A model generated the notes under the pieces. That model ran no database searches and was not told where the DNA came from. It worked only from the letters and a program-made list of their open reading frames with translations. Below are positions 8,789-16,592 of a stretch of DNA of 64,000 nt, piece after piece (positions within the stretch are counted from its first letter, which is position 1; every line of letters starts with the position of its first letter). This DNA is from JAVBNH01 sp031551635. Its GTDB lineage: Bacteria; Bacillota; Clostridia; Oscillospirales; Acutalibacteraceae. The translations under genes were made by a program, and so were the position numbers. The stretch covers positions 62,001 through 126,000 of the forward strand of contig JAVBNH010000002.1 of assembly GCA_031551635.1 (NCBI GenBank), given 5' to 3'.

Positions 8789-8817
8789 TTGACAAAGCGA
8801 AAAATAAGTGGTACAAT
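8789..8817 (+). promoter_or_regulatory. sigma-A-type promoter of nrdD
   Basis: TTGACA (8789-8794), a 17-bp spacer and TACAAT (8812-8817), placed between NrdR-like boxes. The predicted start is near 8824 and leaves a leader of about 80 bases. Confidence 0.85.
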
Positions 8818-8837
8818 ACTGAATACAGAGGGATTAT

Positions 8838-8853
8838 TACCTATATATTGTTG
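8838..8853. promoter_or_regulatory. NrdR-like box 2
   Basis: The core CTATATATTG (8841-8850) lies in the nrdD leader. Its centre is 31 bp (three helical turns) from box 3, the spacing typical of paired NrdR sites. Confidence 0.6.
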
Positions 8854-8868
8854 TTTTGAATGTATGAT

Positions 8869-8884
8869 ATACTATATATAGTGG
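8869..8884. promoter_or_regulatory. NrdR-like box 3
   Basis: The core CTATATATAG (8872-8881) is a perfect match to the NrdR consensus core and lies immediately before the nrdD ribosome site (GAAAGGA). Confidence 0.7.
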
Positions 8885-8902
8885 TTGAAAGGATGTCATT
8901 TA

Positions 8903-11278
8903 ATGTACCGCGTAGTAAAAAGAGATGGAAAAGTCGTTGACTTTAATATCGGTAAAATTACAGAAGCCATAACAAAGGCGTTTGAGGCTCAGGAGAAGCA
9001 ATTTAACCCTGACATTGTAGACCTGCTTGCGCTGAGGGTTACCTCCGACTACGAGTCGAAGGTGAAGGACGGCACGGTGAGTGTCGAGGATATTCAGGAT
9101 AGCGTTGAATCCGTCCTCATCAAAGCCGGCTATGCCGACATCGCCAAGGCGTATATTCTTTACCGCAAGCAGCGCGAAAAAATCCGCAATATGAAGTCAA
9201 CAATCCTTGACTATAAAGACCTTGTGGACAGCTATGTCAAGGTTACCGACTGGCGCGTCAAAGAAAATTCCACGGTTACATATTCCGTGGGCGGACTTAT
9301 TCTGAGCAATTCCGGCGCAATAACGGCGAATTATTGGCTTTCGGAAATTTATGACGAGGAAATCGGCAGCGCACACAGAAACGCGGATATTCACCTGCAT
9401 GACCTTTCTATGCTGACTGGTTATTGCGCGGGTTGGTCGCTGCGTCAGCTCATTGAGGAGGGACTTGGCGGAATTTCAGGAAAAATCACCTCCGCTCCCG
9501 CGTCTCACCTCGCGACACTTTGCAATCAGATGGTGAATTTCCTCGGAATTATGCAGAATGAGTGGGCTGGTGCTCAGGCTTTTTCTTCCTTTGACACATA
9601 CCTCGCGCCCTTCGTCAGAACTGATAAGCTCTCATATGACGCGGTTAAAAAATGTATTGAATCCTTTATTTTCGGGGTTAATACACCCAGCCGCTGGGGT
9701 ACTCAGGCGCCGTTTTCGAACATCACGCTAGACTGGACGGTTCCCGCCGACCTCGCTGTGCAGCCTGCCATTGTCGGCGGCAAGCAGATGGACTTTACCT
9801 ACGGTGACTGCGCGGAGGAAATGGCTCTGATAAATAAGGCTTTCATCGAAATTATGATTGAAGGCGATGCGAACGGCAGGGGCTTCCAATACCCAATACC
9901 GACCTATTCGATAACAAAGGATTTTGACTGGTCAGAGACTGAAAATAATCAGCTTCTCTTTGAAATGACCTCAAAATACGGCACTCCATATTTCTCGAAC
10001 TACATAAACAGCGATATGGAGCCGAATGATGTCCGCAGTATGTGCTGCCGCCTCAGGCTCGATTTGCGCGAGCTGCGTAAGAAATCCGGCGGCTTCTTCG
10101 GAAGCGGCGAGAGCACCGGTTCTGTCGGCGTTGTGACGATAAATATACCGAGAATTGCTTATCTATCACAGAATGAAGAAGAATTTTATCACCGACTGAA
10201 CAGAATGATGGACATCTGCGCCCGCTCGCTGAAAACAAAGAGAATTGTCATTTCCAAGCTGCTCGAAGAAGGACTTTATCCTTACACAAAGCGCTATCTC
10301 GGCAGCTTTGACAACCATTTTTCCACCATCGGGCTTGTCGGAATGAATGAGGCTTGCCTCAACGCTAAATGGATTCGCGCCGATTTGACAAAAGAGAACG
10401 CCCAGCAGTTCGCAATGGATGTCCTTAACCATATGCGCAACCGCCTGTCGGACTATCAGGAGGAGTACGGCGACCTCTATAACCTTGAGGCGACACCCGC
10501 CGAGTCGACTGCCTTCAGACTCGCGAAGCATGATGTAAAGCAGTTCCCGGATATTATTACCGCCTCAAACAACGAGGTTCCGTATTACACAAACAGCTCT
10601 CATATTCCTGTGGGGTACACCGAGGATATATTCGCGGCGCTTGATATTCAGGATAAGCTGCAAACACTCTATACCTCCGGAACCGTTTTCCATGCCTTCC
10701 TGGGCGAAAAACTCCCCTCGTGGAAATCCGCCGCGAAGCTTGTTAAAACAATTGCGGAAAATTATTCTCTGCCTTATTATACACTCAGCCCGACTTATTC
10801 AATCTGCCGGACACACAGCTATATCCAGGGCGAGTATTCAAACTGTCCGCACTGCGGAGAACCGACTGAGATTTATAGCCGTATCACCGGCTATTACCGC
10901 CCGGTCCAGAACTGGAATGAGGGTAAAACTCAGGAATTCAAAGACAGAAAGCTGTATGATTTGGTAGCCTCGAAGCTTGATAGCAAAGCGGAAGCGTCTA
11001 AATCTGACAGCAAGGAAGGCGAAGAAAATATTACCGTGGACGGCAATAAAGAGCTGCTGCTTTTTACAACAAAGACCTGCCCGAACTGCGCGGTAGCGAA
11101 AACGCTTCTTTCAAAAGCGGGAATCGAATATAAAATTGTGGACGCTGAGGAAAACGAGGAGCTTGCACGGATGTACGGTATAAAACAAGCGCCAACCCTT
11201 GTTGTGCTTGACGAAACAAAGGCTGAGCAGTATGCGAATGTCGCGAATATTAAGAGATTTACGAGTATGATAGGATAG
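8903..11278 (+). CDS. nrdD: anaerobic ribonucleoside-triphosphate reductase NrdD fused to a glutaredoxin/thioredoxin-like domain
   Basis: Class III ribonucleotide reductase, making deoxynucleotides without oxygen. An ATP-cone (about 1-95, MYRVVKRDGKVVDFN) controls activity. The catalytic barrel ends with zinc cysteines (CPHC, 648-651) and the glycyl-radical loop RITGYYRPVQNW with Gly663. After a charged linker (SKAEASKSDSKEG) a thioredoxin/glutaredoxin-like domain (about 714-791) carries Cys726-Pro-Asn-Cys729 and the cis-Pro stretch KQAPTLVV. This arrangement suggests disulfide-based rather than formate-based reduction, as known for some NrdD subgroups. The start ATG 8903 follows GAAAGGA; the TTG at 8885 overlaps an NrdR-like box. 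Probably repressed by NrdR. Confidence 0.93.
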   Translation: MYRVVKRDGKVVDFNIGKITEAITKAFEAQEKQFNPDIVDLLALRVTSDYESKVKDGTVSVEDIQDSVESVLIKAGYADIAKAYILYRKQREKIRNMKSTILDYKDLVDSYVKVTDWRVKENSTVTYSVGGLILSNSGAITANYWLSEIYDEEIGSAHRNADIHLHDLSMLTGYCAGWSLRQLIEEGLGGISGKITSAPASHLATLCNQMVNFLGIMQNEWAGAQAFSSFDTYLAPFVRTDKLSYDAVKKCIESFIFGVNTPSRWGTQAPFSNITLDWTVPADLAVQPAIVGGKQMDFTYGDCAEEMALINKAFIEIMIEGDANGRGFQYPIPTYSITKDFDWSETENNQLLFEMTSKYGTPYFSNYINSDMEPNDVRSMCCRLRLDLRELRKKSGGFFGSGESTGSVGVVTINIPRIAYLSQNEEEFYHRLNRMMDICARSLKTKRIVISKLLEEGLYPYTKRYLGSFDNHFSTIGLVGMNEACLNAKWIRADLTKENAQQFAMDVLNHMRNRLSDYQEEYGDLYNLEATPAESTAFRLAKHDVKQFPDIITASNNEVPYYTNSSHIPVGYTEDIFAALDIQDKLQTLYTSGTVFHAFLGEKLPSWKSAAKLVKTIAENYSLPYYTLSPTYSICRTHSYIQGEYSNCPHCGEPTEIYSRITGYYRPVQNWNEGKTQEFKDRKLYDLVASKLDSKAEASKSDSKEGEENITVDGNKELLLFTTKTCPNCAVAKTLLSKAGIEYKIVDAEENEELARMYGIKQAPTLVVLDETKAEQYANVANIKRFTSMIG

Positions 11279-11330
11279 TGTAGTATATTCAAAATAAATA
11301 TAAAAAATCATAAAGTAGGATAAAATAAGC

Positions 11331-11366
11331 AAAGCTAAAGCAGAGATTGCTTTAGCTTTACTTTAA
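11331..11366 (+). terminator. nrdD terminator hairpin
   Basis: A perfect 12-bp stem (AAAGCTAAAGCA at 11331-11342 with TGCTTTAGCTTT at 11348-11359), a 5-nt loop and the T-rich ACTTTAATAA after it. Confidence 0.8.
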
Positions 11367-11368
11367 TA

Positions 11369-11474
11369 ATACTAATTCTGATTTAAAAAGAGAAATTCGA
11401 ATGAGCCTGTTATGCGATATAGCATAACAGATTAGCGAATGAAAAATTTCGACTATTTAAATTACGATTAGTAT
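11369..11474. repeat. imperfect 106-bp palindromic element
   Basis: Outer arms ATACTAATtctgATTTAAA and TTTAAATtacgATTAGTAT enclose nested pairs GAAATT/AATTTC and the perfect inner hairpin CTGTTATGC-gatata-GCATAACAG. The whole segment folds on itself and ends just before the ribosome site of the next gene. It resembles a miniature inverted-repeat element or an extended leader hairpin. Confidence 0.6.
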
Positions 11475-11491
11475 AAGGAGGAATTCTGAAA

Positions 11492-12415
11492 ATGCACGAT
11501 ATAATTATTATCGGGGCAGGTTGCGCCGGTCTGACGGCAGCAGTCTATGCTTTAAGAGCGGGAAAATCAGTGCTTATTATCGAAAAAGAAAATATAGGCG
11601 GTCAGATAAGCCATTCTCCGCTTGTTGAAAATTTTCCCGGCTTTATAAGCATCAGTGGCAGCGATTTTTCAAACAGGCTTTTTGAGCAGGCGATGAGCTT
11701 TGGCGCGGATTTTGAAATAGATACCGTCATAAAAATCGAGAAGACAGAAAACGGTTTTATTGTGCTATGTGAAAGCGGAGAATTTGAGAGCCACAGAGTG
11801 ATTATTGCAACCGGTCTAAAGCACAGAAGGATTGAAATTGCGAGAGAAAACGAGCTTATCGGTCACGGAATTTCGTATTGCGCAATTTGCGACGGCGCGT
11901 TTTATAAAGGACGCGAGGTCGCAGTAGTCGGGGGAGGGAACGCTGCGTTGCAAAACGCCATATTTCTTTCGGCGTATTGCAAAAAGGTATATTTAATTCA
12001 CCGCAGAACCGAGTTCCGGGCGGAAAAAGAGCTTGTTAATGACGCGATGACGCATGAAAATATTGAGTTTATACTAAACAGTGTTGTCAGTGAGCTTATC
12101 GGTGAAAGTGAATTGACTGCCCTTGGGATTTTTGATGTGAATAACGAACAAAAAACAAGGCTTGAGGTGGATGCACTCTTTGTTTCCATCGGTCATATTC
12201 CTGAAAACGCAATATTTTCTGATCTTGTAAAGCTTGACAGTGAAGGATTTATAGACGCGAATGAAGACTGCCGGACAAGCTGCGAAGGGATTTTCGCGGC
12301 GGGCGACTGCAGGAGAAAAAAAATCCGGCAGCTCACAACAGCCGCCGCCGACGGGGCTGTCGCCGCTCTGGCTGCATGTAACCAATCTCCCATTAAAAAG
12401 GCGATATCAAAGTGA
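11492..12415 (+). CDS. thioredoxin-disulfide reductase-like flavoprotein
   Basis: 307 residues, the usual TrxB length. GAGCAGLTAAVYALRAG (residues 7-23) binds FAD, GGQISHSPLVENFPGF follows, the redox pair is Cys130-Ala-Ile-Cys133 in CAICDG, VVGGGNAALQNA is the NAD(P)H-binding loop, and GIFAAGDC is the C-terminal FAD motif. AAGGAGGAA precedes the ATG. It reduces thioredoxin-type partners; the CPNC domain of the NrdD just upstream is a possible client (inference). The last 11 residues (NQSPIKKAISK) and the TGA are encoded by a repeat also found at 35.2 kb, so the native C-terminus has probably been replaced. Confidence 0.85.
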   Translation: MHDIIIIGAGCAGLTAAVYALRAGKSVLIIEKENIGGQISHSPLVENFPGFISISGSDFSNRLFEQAMSFGADFEIDTVIKIEKTENGFIVLCESGEFESHRVIIATGLKHRRIEIARENELIGHGISYCAICDGAFYKGREVAVVGGGNAALQNAIFLSAYCKKVYLIHRRTEFRAEKELVNDAMTHENIEFILNSVVSELIGESELTALGIFDVNNEQKTRLEVDALFVSIGHIPENAIFSDLVKLDSEGFIDANEDCRTSCEGIFAAGDCRRKKIRQLTTAAADGAVAALAACNQSPIKKAISK

Positions 12416-12432
12416 CGCCGAATGCAAAGGGT
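12379..12432. repeat. partial copy of 105-bp inverted-repeat element C
   Basis: From ACCAATCTCCCATTAAAAAG onward this 54-bp segment matches, with about five differences, the reverse complement of 35233-35298. It forms the 3' end of the thioredoxin-reductase-like gene and lies between two convergent genes. Confidence 0.8.
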
Positions 12433-12443
12433 ATTCGGCTGAT

Positions 12444-12680
12444 TTATACTCGCGGGTCTTCTTTTGAAAGAGTCTCTGCATTATAAAGAAACTTCAAATC
12501 TTCTTCATTTACAGCGATAATTGGATATTCAGTAAAATATTCATCCATAGCGAAGCATACTAGCCATGTACCACTTAAATTTCGCTCATCACAAATCCAA
12601 CCTGTCATTCCTTTGTATACTCCATCCTCAGCATAACAGCTCTTATCATTAATTAATTCTACCATGTCATATTCCTGCAT
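12444..12680 (-). CDS. small DUF4926-like protein
   Basis: A 78-residue protein whose start is set by GGAGGTGA six bases before ATG 12680; a second ATG at 12686 touches the ribosome site. The pattern MQEYDMVELINDK...GVYKGMTGWICDE...EYPIIAVNEEDLKFL is that of small beta-barrel DUF4926 proteins (opening Tyr-Asp-x-Val-Glu-Leu; Gly-x-x-Gly turn; closing Asp-Leu). Such proteins often occur singly or near toxin and immunity genes; no partner is visible here. Its 3' end abuts the repeat fragment, so the last residues (KEDPRV) may be altered. Confidence 0.5.
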   Translation of the reverse strand: MQEYDMVELINDKSCYAEDGVYKGMTGWICDERNLSGTWLVCFAMDEYFTEYPIIAVNEEDLKFLYNAETLSKEDPRV

Positions 12681-12837
12681 TTTCATTCACCTCCATAAGG
12701 TGTTCTTAATTCTATTATCCATTATAACATATCCCCAGCCTTCAAACAATCTTTTTTAGTGAAATCTATTTCAAACACATATACTGAAAATTTATCGAAT
12801 TTACAATTTGCCTGAACGATAGTATTAATAATTTCTC

Positions 12838-12866
12838 TTGACATTTGCCCCTGTCTGGAGTAATAT
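12838..12866 (+). promoter_or_regulatory. sigma-A-type promoter of the glp-like operon
   Basis: TTGACA (12838-12843), a 17-bp spacer and TAATAT (12861-12866). The expected start is near 12873. Confidence 0.8.
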
Positions 12867-12874
12867 ATTTATAT

Positions 12875-12894
12875 AGTCGGTTGTTTGACCGACT
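12875..12894. promoter_or_regulatory. palindromic operator candidate at the glp-like transcription start
   Basis: Perfect 7-bp arms AGTCGGT and ACCGACT are separated by TGTTTG. The palindrome starts within a few bases of the predicted transcription start and ends just before the ribosome site, a position suited to a repressor site. The binding protein is unknown. Confidence 0.5.
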
Positions 12895-12909
12895 TATGGG
12901 GTGGTGTTT

Positions 12910-14649
12910 ATGGGACTTAAAAGACTTGAGAAAAAGTTAAGCAAAAAAGTCAGGGCTCTGTGCGGCTCAAGCGTTAATGTGGCTGTGGAAAACGCGTCGA
13001 TTGTTCTTCGCGGCACACTTCGGCATTGGGAGGATATTGTCACAGTTTGCAGCGCCGCTGTCAATAAAAAAAGCGGTATGCATGTGGTAAATGACATTAG
13101 GCTTGAAGGCGCAGAAACACCGCTCATGCGAACGCCGTCAATAGAGGACAATGCTCTTGACGGCTGTTCGCCTGATGTGCTTATTATCGGCGGCGGTATT
13201 TCAGGGGTCAGCATCATGCGCGAGCTGTCTAAATGGCAGCTTGACATTCTTCTTGTGGAAAAAGAAAGCGACTTGGCACTTCAGGCTTCAGGCAGGAATG
13301 ACGGCGAGGTGCACACCGGCACAGACCTCTTCCCTGGCACTCTCAAGCATAGCTACATAAGGCGAGCCAATGCGATGTATGATTCACTTTGCGCCGATTT
13401 ATCGGTTCCTTTCGCGCGGCGCGGACAGTATGTAGGCTTCACTCAAGGCTGGACTTTTCCATTTGTTTACATATACTATCTGGTGATTAAATATATAAGC
13501 AAAATTGAGGACACGGTTTTGCTTTCGGGTAAAACTGTGCGTTCGCGAGAAAAATATTTAAATCCGGATTTGAAATTCGCTCTTTACAACGCTTCCGCCG
13601 GGGTTGTCTGCCCCTATAATCTGACCATAGCCTTTGCCGAAAACGCCGTGCAAAACGGCGCGAGGGTTATGCTGAATACCGCTGTAACCTGGATGGATAT
13701 TGCCGATGGAGAAATATGTTCGGTGTATACAAACAGGGGTGTAATACACCCGAAAATTGTGATTAATGCCGCCGGAGTTTTTGCAGAGGACATCGCAAAA
13801 ATGGCGAGCGACCGCTTTTACTCGATTCACCCGCGTAGGGGAACCAACACAATTCTTGATAAAAAAGCTGCTTATATTTTAAATTCTATTGCGACAATGA
13901 GGATTATTAGGCTCGGGAAGGCTTTTGACGAAAATAGAAAGCATACCAAGGGCGGCGGCGTGATTCATACCGCGCATGACAATCTGCTTGTCGGTCCTAA
14001 CGCTGTTGAAACTTATGAAAAGGAAAATTTCGCGACATACAGGGGGGACGTTGACGCTGTTTTTGAGAAGCAGCGGCAAACCTCACCGCATTTGTCGCAA
14101 AGAGATATAATCACATATTTTACCGGTGTGAGAGCAGCGACCTTTGAAGAGGATTTTATTATTGAAAAGGGTAGAAAAACCTCAAATTTGATTCACTGTG
14201 CCGGAATTCAGTCGCCTGGATTGACAACCGCGCCGGCTGTTGCCTTGGATATTGAATTTCTTGCCGTGGATATGCTTTCAAGGAAATTTGAAGTGCAGAA
14301 AAATATGGCTTTTAACCCTAAAAGGAAAAAATACCCTGTCCTGCGGGACTTAAGTAATGAGGAACGTGACGCTCTTATCAGAAGCAATCCGGATTACGGT
14401 GAAATAGTATGCCGCTGTGAGGAAATCAGCAAGGGTGAAATTATTGACGCGCTGAACTCATGCTTGTGCGTTCCGACAGTCGACGGAATAAAAAAGCGTT
14501 TGAGACCCGGAATGGGACGATGTCAAGGCGGTTTTTGCTCGCCGCTTGTGACTAAGATTATCGCCGAGCATCTGGGAGTACCCTTGAGTGAAGTTAAAAA
14601 AAGCGGAAACAGTTCGGTGATTACTTTTGGCGAAAGAGAGCTTGATTAG
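12910..14649 (+). CDS. FAD-dependent glycerol-3-phosphate dehydrogenase-like protein with N-terminal BON-like and C-terminal [2Fe-2S] domains
   Basis: 579 residues. GGGGTGGTG precedes ATG 12910. Residues 1-70 look like a BON domain (VNVAVENASIVLRGTLRHW...GMHVVNDIRL), unusual for this family. The DAO fold begins with VLIIGGGISGVSIMREL (about 92-108). The C-terminal BFD-type iron-sulfur domain has Cys501, Cys503, Cys538 and Cys543 (CRCEE and GRCQGGFC). The product should oxidise glycerol 3-phosphate or a similar 2-hydroxy acid and pass electrons to the next two proteins, as in clostridial GlpA-GlpB-DUF1667 clusters. No glycerol kinase or facilitator is adjacent, so the physiological substrate is not fixed. 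Confidence 0.8.
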   Translation: MGLKRLEKKLSKKVRALCGSSVNVAVENASIVLRGTLRHWEDIVTVCSAAVNKKSGMHVVNDIRLEGAETPLMRTPSIEDNALDGCSPDVLIIGGGISGVSIMRELSKWQLDILLVEKESDLALQASGRNDGEVHTGTDLFPGTLKHSYIRRANAMYDSLCADLSVPFARRGQYVGFTQGWTFPFVYIYYLVIKYISKIEDTVLLSGKTVRSREKYLNPDLKFALYNASAGVVCPYNLTIAFAENAVQNGARVMLNTAVTWMDIADGEICSVYTNRGVIHPKIVINAAGVFAEDIAKMASDRFYSIHPRRGTNTILDKKAAYILNSIATMRIIRLGKAFDENRKHTKGGGVIHTAHDNLLVGPNAVETYEKENFATYRGDVDAVFEKQRQTSPHLSQRDIITYFTGVRAATFEEDFIIEKGRKTSNLIHCAGIQSPGLTTAPAVALDIEFLAVDMLSRKFEVQKNMAFNPKRKKYPVLRDLSNEERDALIRSNPDYGEIVCRCEEISKGEIIDALNSCLCVPTVDGIKKRLRPGMGRCQGGFCSPLVTKIIAEHLGVPLSEVKKSGNSSVITFGERELD

Positions 14650-14679
14650 TTCTATAATCGAAATAAAAGAGTTGGTTTT

Positions 14680-15936
14680 ATGAAAGATTATGATGTAACT
14701 GTAATCGGCGGCGGTCCGGCAGGGCTTGCCGCTGCGATAGAAGCACGAAAAAACGGCGCGAAAACACTGCTAATAGAGCGCGAATCAAGGCTTGGGGGTA
14801 TACTCAAGCAATGCATTCATGACGGCTTCGGTCTGGTTCGATTTGAAGAAAAGCTCACAGGTCCCGAATATGCCGACCGTTTTATTGACGAGTTTAAGAA
14901 GCTTGATATTGAAGCGCTTACCTTGACCTTTGTTAGCAAAATTACCCGCTGTGACGGCGGTTTTCATCTGACACTCATCAACAGAAGCGGTGTCGGAGAT
15001 TATTTTTCGAAAACTGTTATACTCGCGACAGGCTGCCGTGAGAGAACAGCCAAGCAGGTAGCGATTCACGGCACACGCCCCGCCGGAGTGTTTACCGCGG
15101 GTACGGCGCAACACTTCACAAATCTTTTAGGGCAGCTGCCGACAAAAAAATGCGTGATACTTGGCAGCGGCGACATCGGTCTGATTATGGCAAGGCGCTT
15201 AACGCTCGAGGGAGCTGAGGTTGTCGGAGTATATGAAGCGAAAAGCACGCCGTCCGGACTTATGAGAAATATTCACCAGTGTCTTAATGACTATAATATT
15301 CCGCTTCATCTTTCGCATACCGTCACGAGGGTTTTCGGCGAGGATAGGCTCAGCGCAGTTGAGGTGTCAAGGGTTGACGCTCATATGAACCCAATTGCAG
15401 GCAGCGAAGAGATAATTGAATGCGACGCTCTGATTTTGTCAGTCGGGCTGATTCCGGAGAATGAGCTGGCTGAAAGTCTGGGCGTTAAAATAGATGAAAA
15501 AACAAAGGGACCTGTTTGCAACCAATGTCTCATGACAAGTGTCCCCGGCGTTTTTTCCTGCGGCAACGCTATGCATGTCAATGATTTAGTTGATTATGTC
15601 TCTCAGAGCGGTGAGCTTGCAGGACGCTGCGCTGCTGTGTTTTTGGAAGAAAAAAGAGAGCTTGCAGAAATCAAAACAAGTGAAAATTTTGCATATATCG
15701 TCCCGCAAAAAATTGATATTTTGAAAGAAAAAAATATTGTGTTTTACTTTCGCAGCAGGGAAGAGTATAATAAAAGAGTGCTGAATGTTAAGCTTGACGG
15801 TAAAATAATTTATTCAAAAAAATATCAGTTTTTAAGACCGCCTGAGATGGAAAGACTGATAATTGACTTTTCGGATATAAGCTTGACTGAAAAGACCGAA
15901 ATTTTATTCGAGCTCAGTGAAAAGGAGGGCTTTTAA
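14680..15936 (+). CDS. FAD/NAD(P)-dependent oxidoreductase, GlpB-like
   Basis: 418 residues. The FAD loop VIGGGPAGLAAAIEARKNG lies at residues 8-26, LGGILKQCIHDGFGL follows, ATGCRERT is the mid-chain nucleotide loop, ILGSGDIGLIMARRL the NAD(P) loop, and GVFSCGNAMHVNDLVDYVS the closing FAD motif. These are typical of the subunit annotated GlpB or HcnB-like in Firmicutes. The C-terminal 70 residues form a separate DUF-like strand region. It should accept electrons from the preceding dehydrogenase. The next gene overlaps its stop codon. Confidence 0.8.
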   Translation: MKDYDVTVIGGGPAGLAAAIEARKNGAKTLLIERESRLGGILKQCIHDGFGLVRFEEKLTGPEYADRFIDEFKKLDIEALTLTFVSKITRCDGGFHLTLINRSGVGDYFSKTVILATGCRERTAKQVAIHGTRPAGVFTAGTAQHFTNLLGQLPTKKCVILGSGDIGLIMARRLTLEGAEVVGVYEAKSTPSGLMRNIHQCLNDYNIPLHLSHTVTRVFGEDRLSAVEVSRVDAHMNPIAGSEEIIECDALILSVGLIPENELAESLGVKIDEKTKGPVCNQCLMTSVPGVFSCGNAMHVNDLVDYVSQSGELAGRCAAVFLEEKRELAEIKTSENFAYIVPQKIDILKEKNIVFYFRSREEYNKRVLNVKLDGKIIYSKKYQFLRPPEMERLIIDFSDISLTEKTEILFELSEKEGF

Positions 15937-16319
15937 TGACACAGACGAAAACGGCTGAGAAAAAAGAGATGATATGCATTGTATGTCCCTCCGGTTGTAA
16001 TCTTAAAATTGACTGCATTGGCGAGGATATCTCTGTTACGGGTAATAAATGTAAAAAAGGCAAGGATTTTGCCATCAGTGAAATTACAAACCCAATGAGA
16101 ACTATCTGCTCGACAGTCCGCACCGTTTTTTCCGAGTGCCCTGTTTTACCGGTTAGGGTTTCGAAGGATATTCCGAAGGCGAAAATATTTGATGTGATGA
16201 AGGAAATAAGTAAGGTTCTCATTAGGGAGAGAATTGGTGTAAAAACGGTTATAATACATAATGTGCTTGATACCGGAGCGGATATTATCTCCACAGGGAG
16301 CTTGCTAAGAGAACGATGA
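15936..16319 (+). CDS. DUF1667 domain protein
   Basis: 127 residues with an AAAAGGAGGG site, the ATG overlapping the previous stop. CIVCPSGCNLKID (two cysteines in CxxxxxC/CPxGC form) and VTGNKCKKGKDFAISE are the DUF1667 signature, probably holding an iron-sulfur site with four cysteines. NPMRTICSTVRT also is conserved. The family almost always follows GlpA/GlpB-like flavoproteins and is taken as their electron-transfer partner. The final residues and TGA (aga gaa cga tga) coincide with half of the GAACGATGAT palindrome family. Confidence 0.85.
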   Translation: MTQTKTAEKKEMICIVCPSGCNLKIDCIGEDISVTGNKCKKGKDFAISEITNPMRTICSTVRTVFSECPVLPVRVSKDIPKAKIFDVMKEISKVLIRERIGVKTVIIHNVLDTGADIISTGSLLRER

Positions 16320-16326
16320 TTTTATA

Positions 16327-16368
16327 GTGTACAATGTACAGTGTACAGTGTACAGTGTACAGTGTACA
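16327..16368. repeat. heptad tandem repeat, unit GTGTACA
   Basis: Six 7-bp units: GTGTACA, ATGTACA, then GTGTACA four times. It begins 8 bp after the DUF1667 stop and leads directly into composite element copy 1. Confidence 0.9.
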
Positions 16369-16375
16369 AATATAG

Positions 16376-16525
16376 GTCGGGCAGGTAAAATTGCGTAGGC
16401 TTTTGTCTTTTCACCCGACTTGATTTGAATAACCGTATAATTTATCTGCTTTAAGTCAGCTTAATTTGAATAAATAGAATCATCGCGAGCAGTTTATATA
16501 AAGACTCAGCAATTTATCTCGCGAC
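16376..16525. repeat. composite two-hairpin element A/B, copy 1
   Basis: Module A (16376-16420) runs from GTCGGGCAGGTA to CACCCGAC and forms a hairpin; it is followed by TTGATTTGAATAACCGTA. Module B (about 16480-16525) runs from ATCATCGCGAGCA to TCTCGCGAC and forms a second hairpin. The same two modules in the same order, with most bases conserved, recur at 35095-35351. The element is flanked by heptad repeats on the left and by degenerate ones (ATCTAAT, ATTTAAT, GTCTAAA) on the right. No protein is encoded. Confidence 0.8.
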
Positions 16526-16547
16526 CACAATCTAATATTTAATGTCT

Positions 16548-16570
16548 AAACGATGATGAAATCATCGTTT
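16548..16570. repeat. GAACGATGAT-family palindrome
   Basis: Perfect 10-bp arms AAACGATGAT and ATCATCGTTT around GAA. It is related to palindromes at 19929-19955 and 59814-59844 and stands just upstream of the next gene's ribosome site. Confidence 0.75.
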
Positions 16571-16592
16571 TAAATAGAGAGGAATGATTAAA

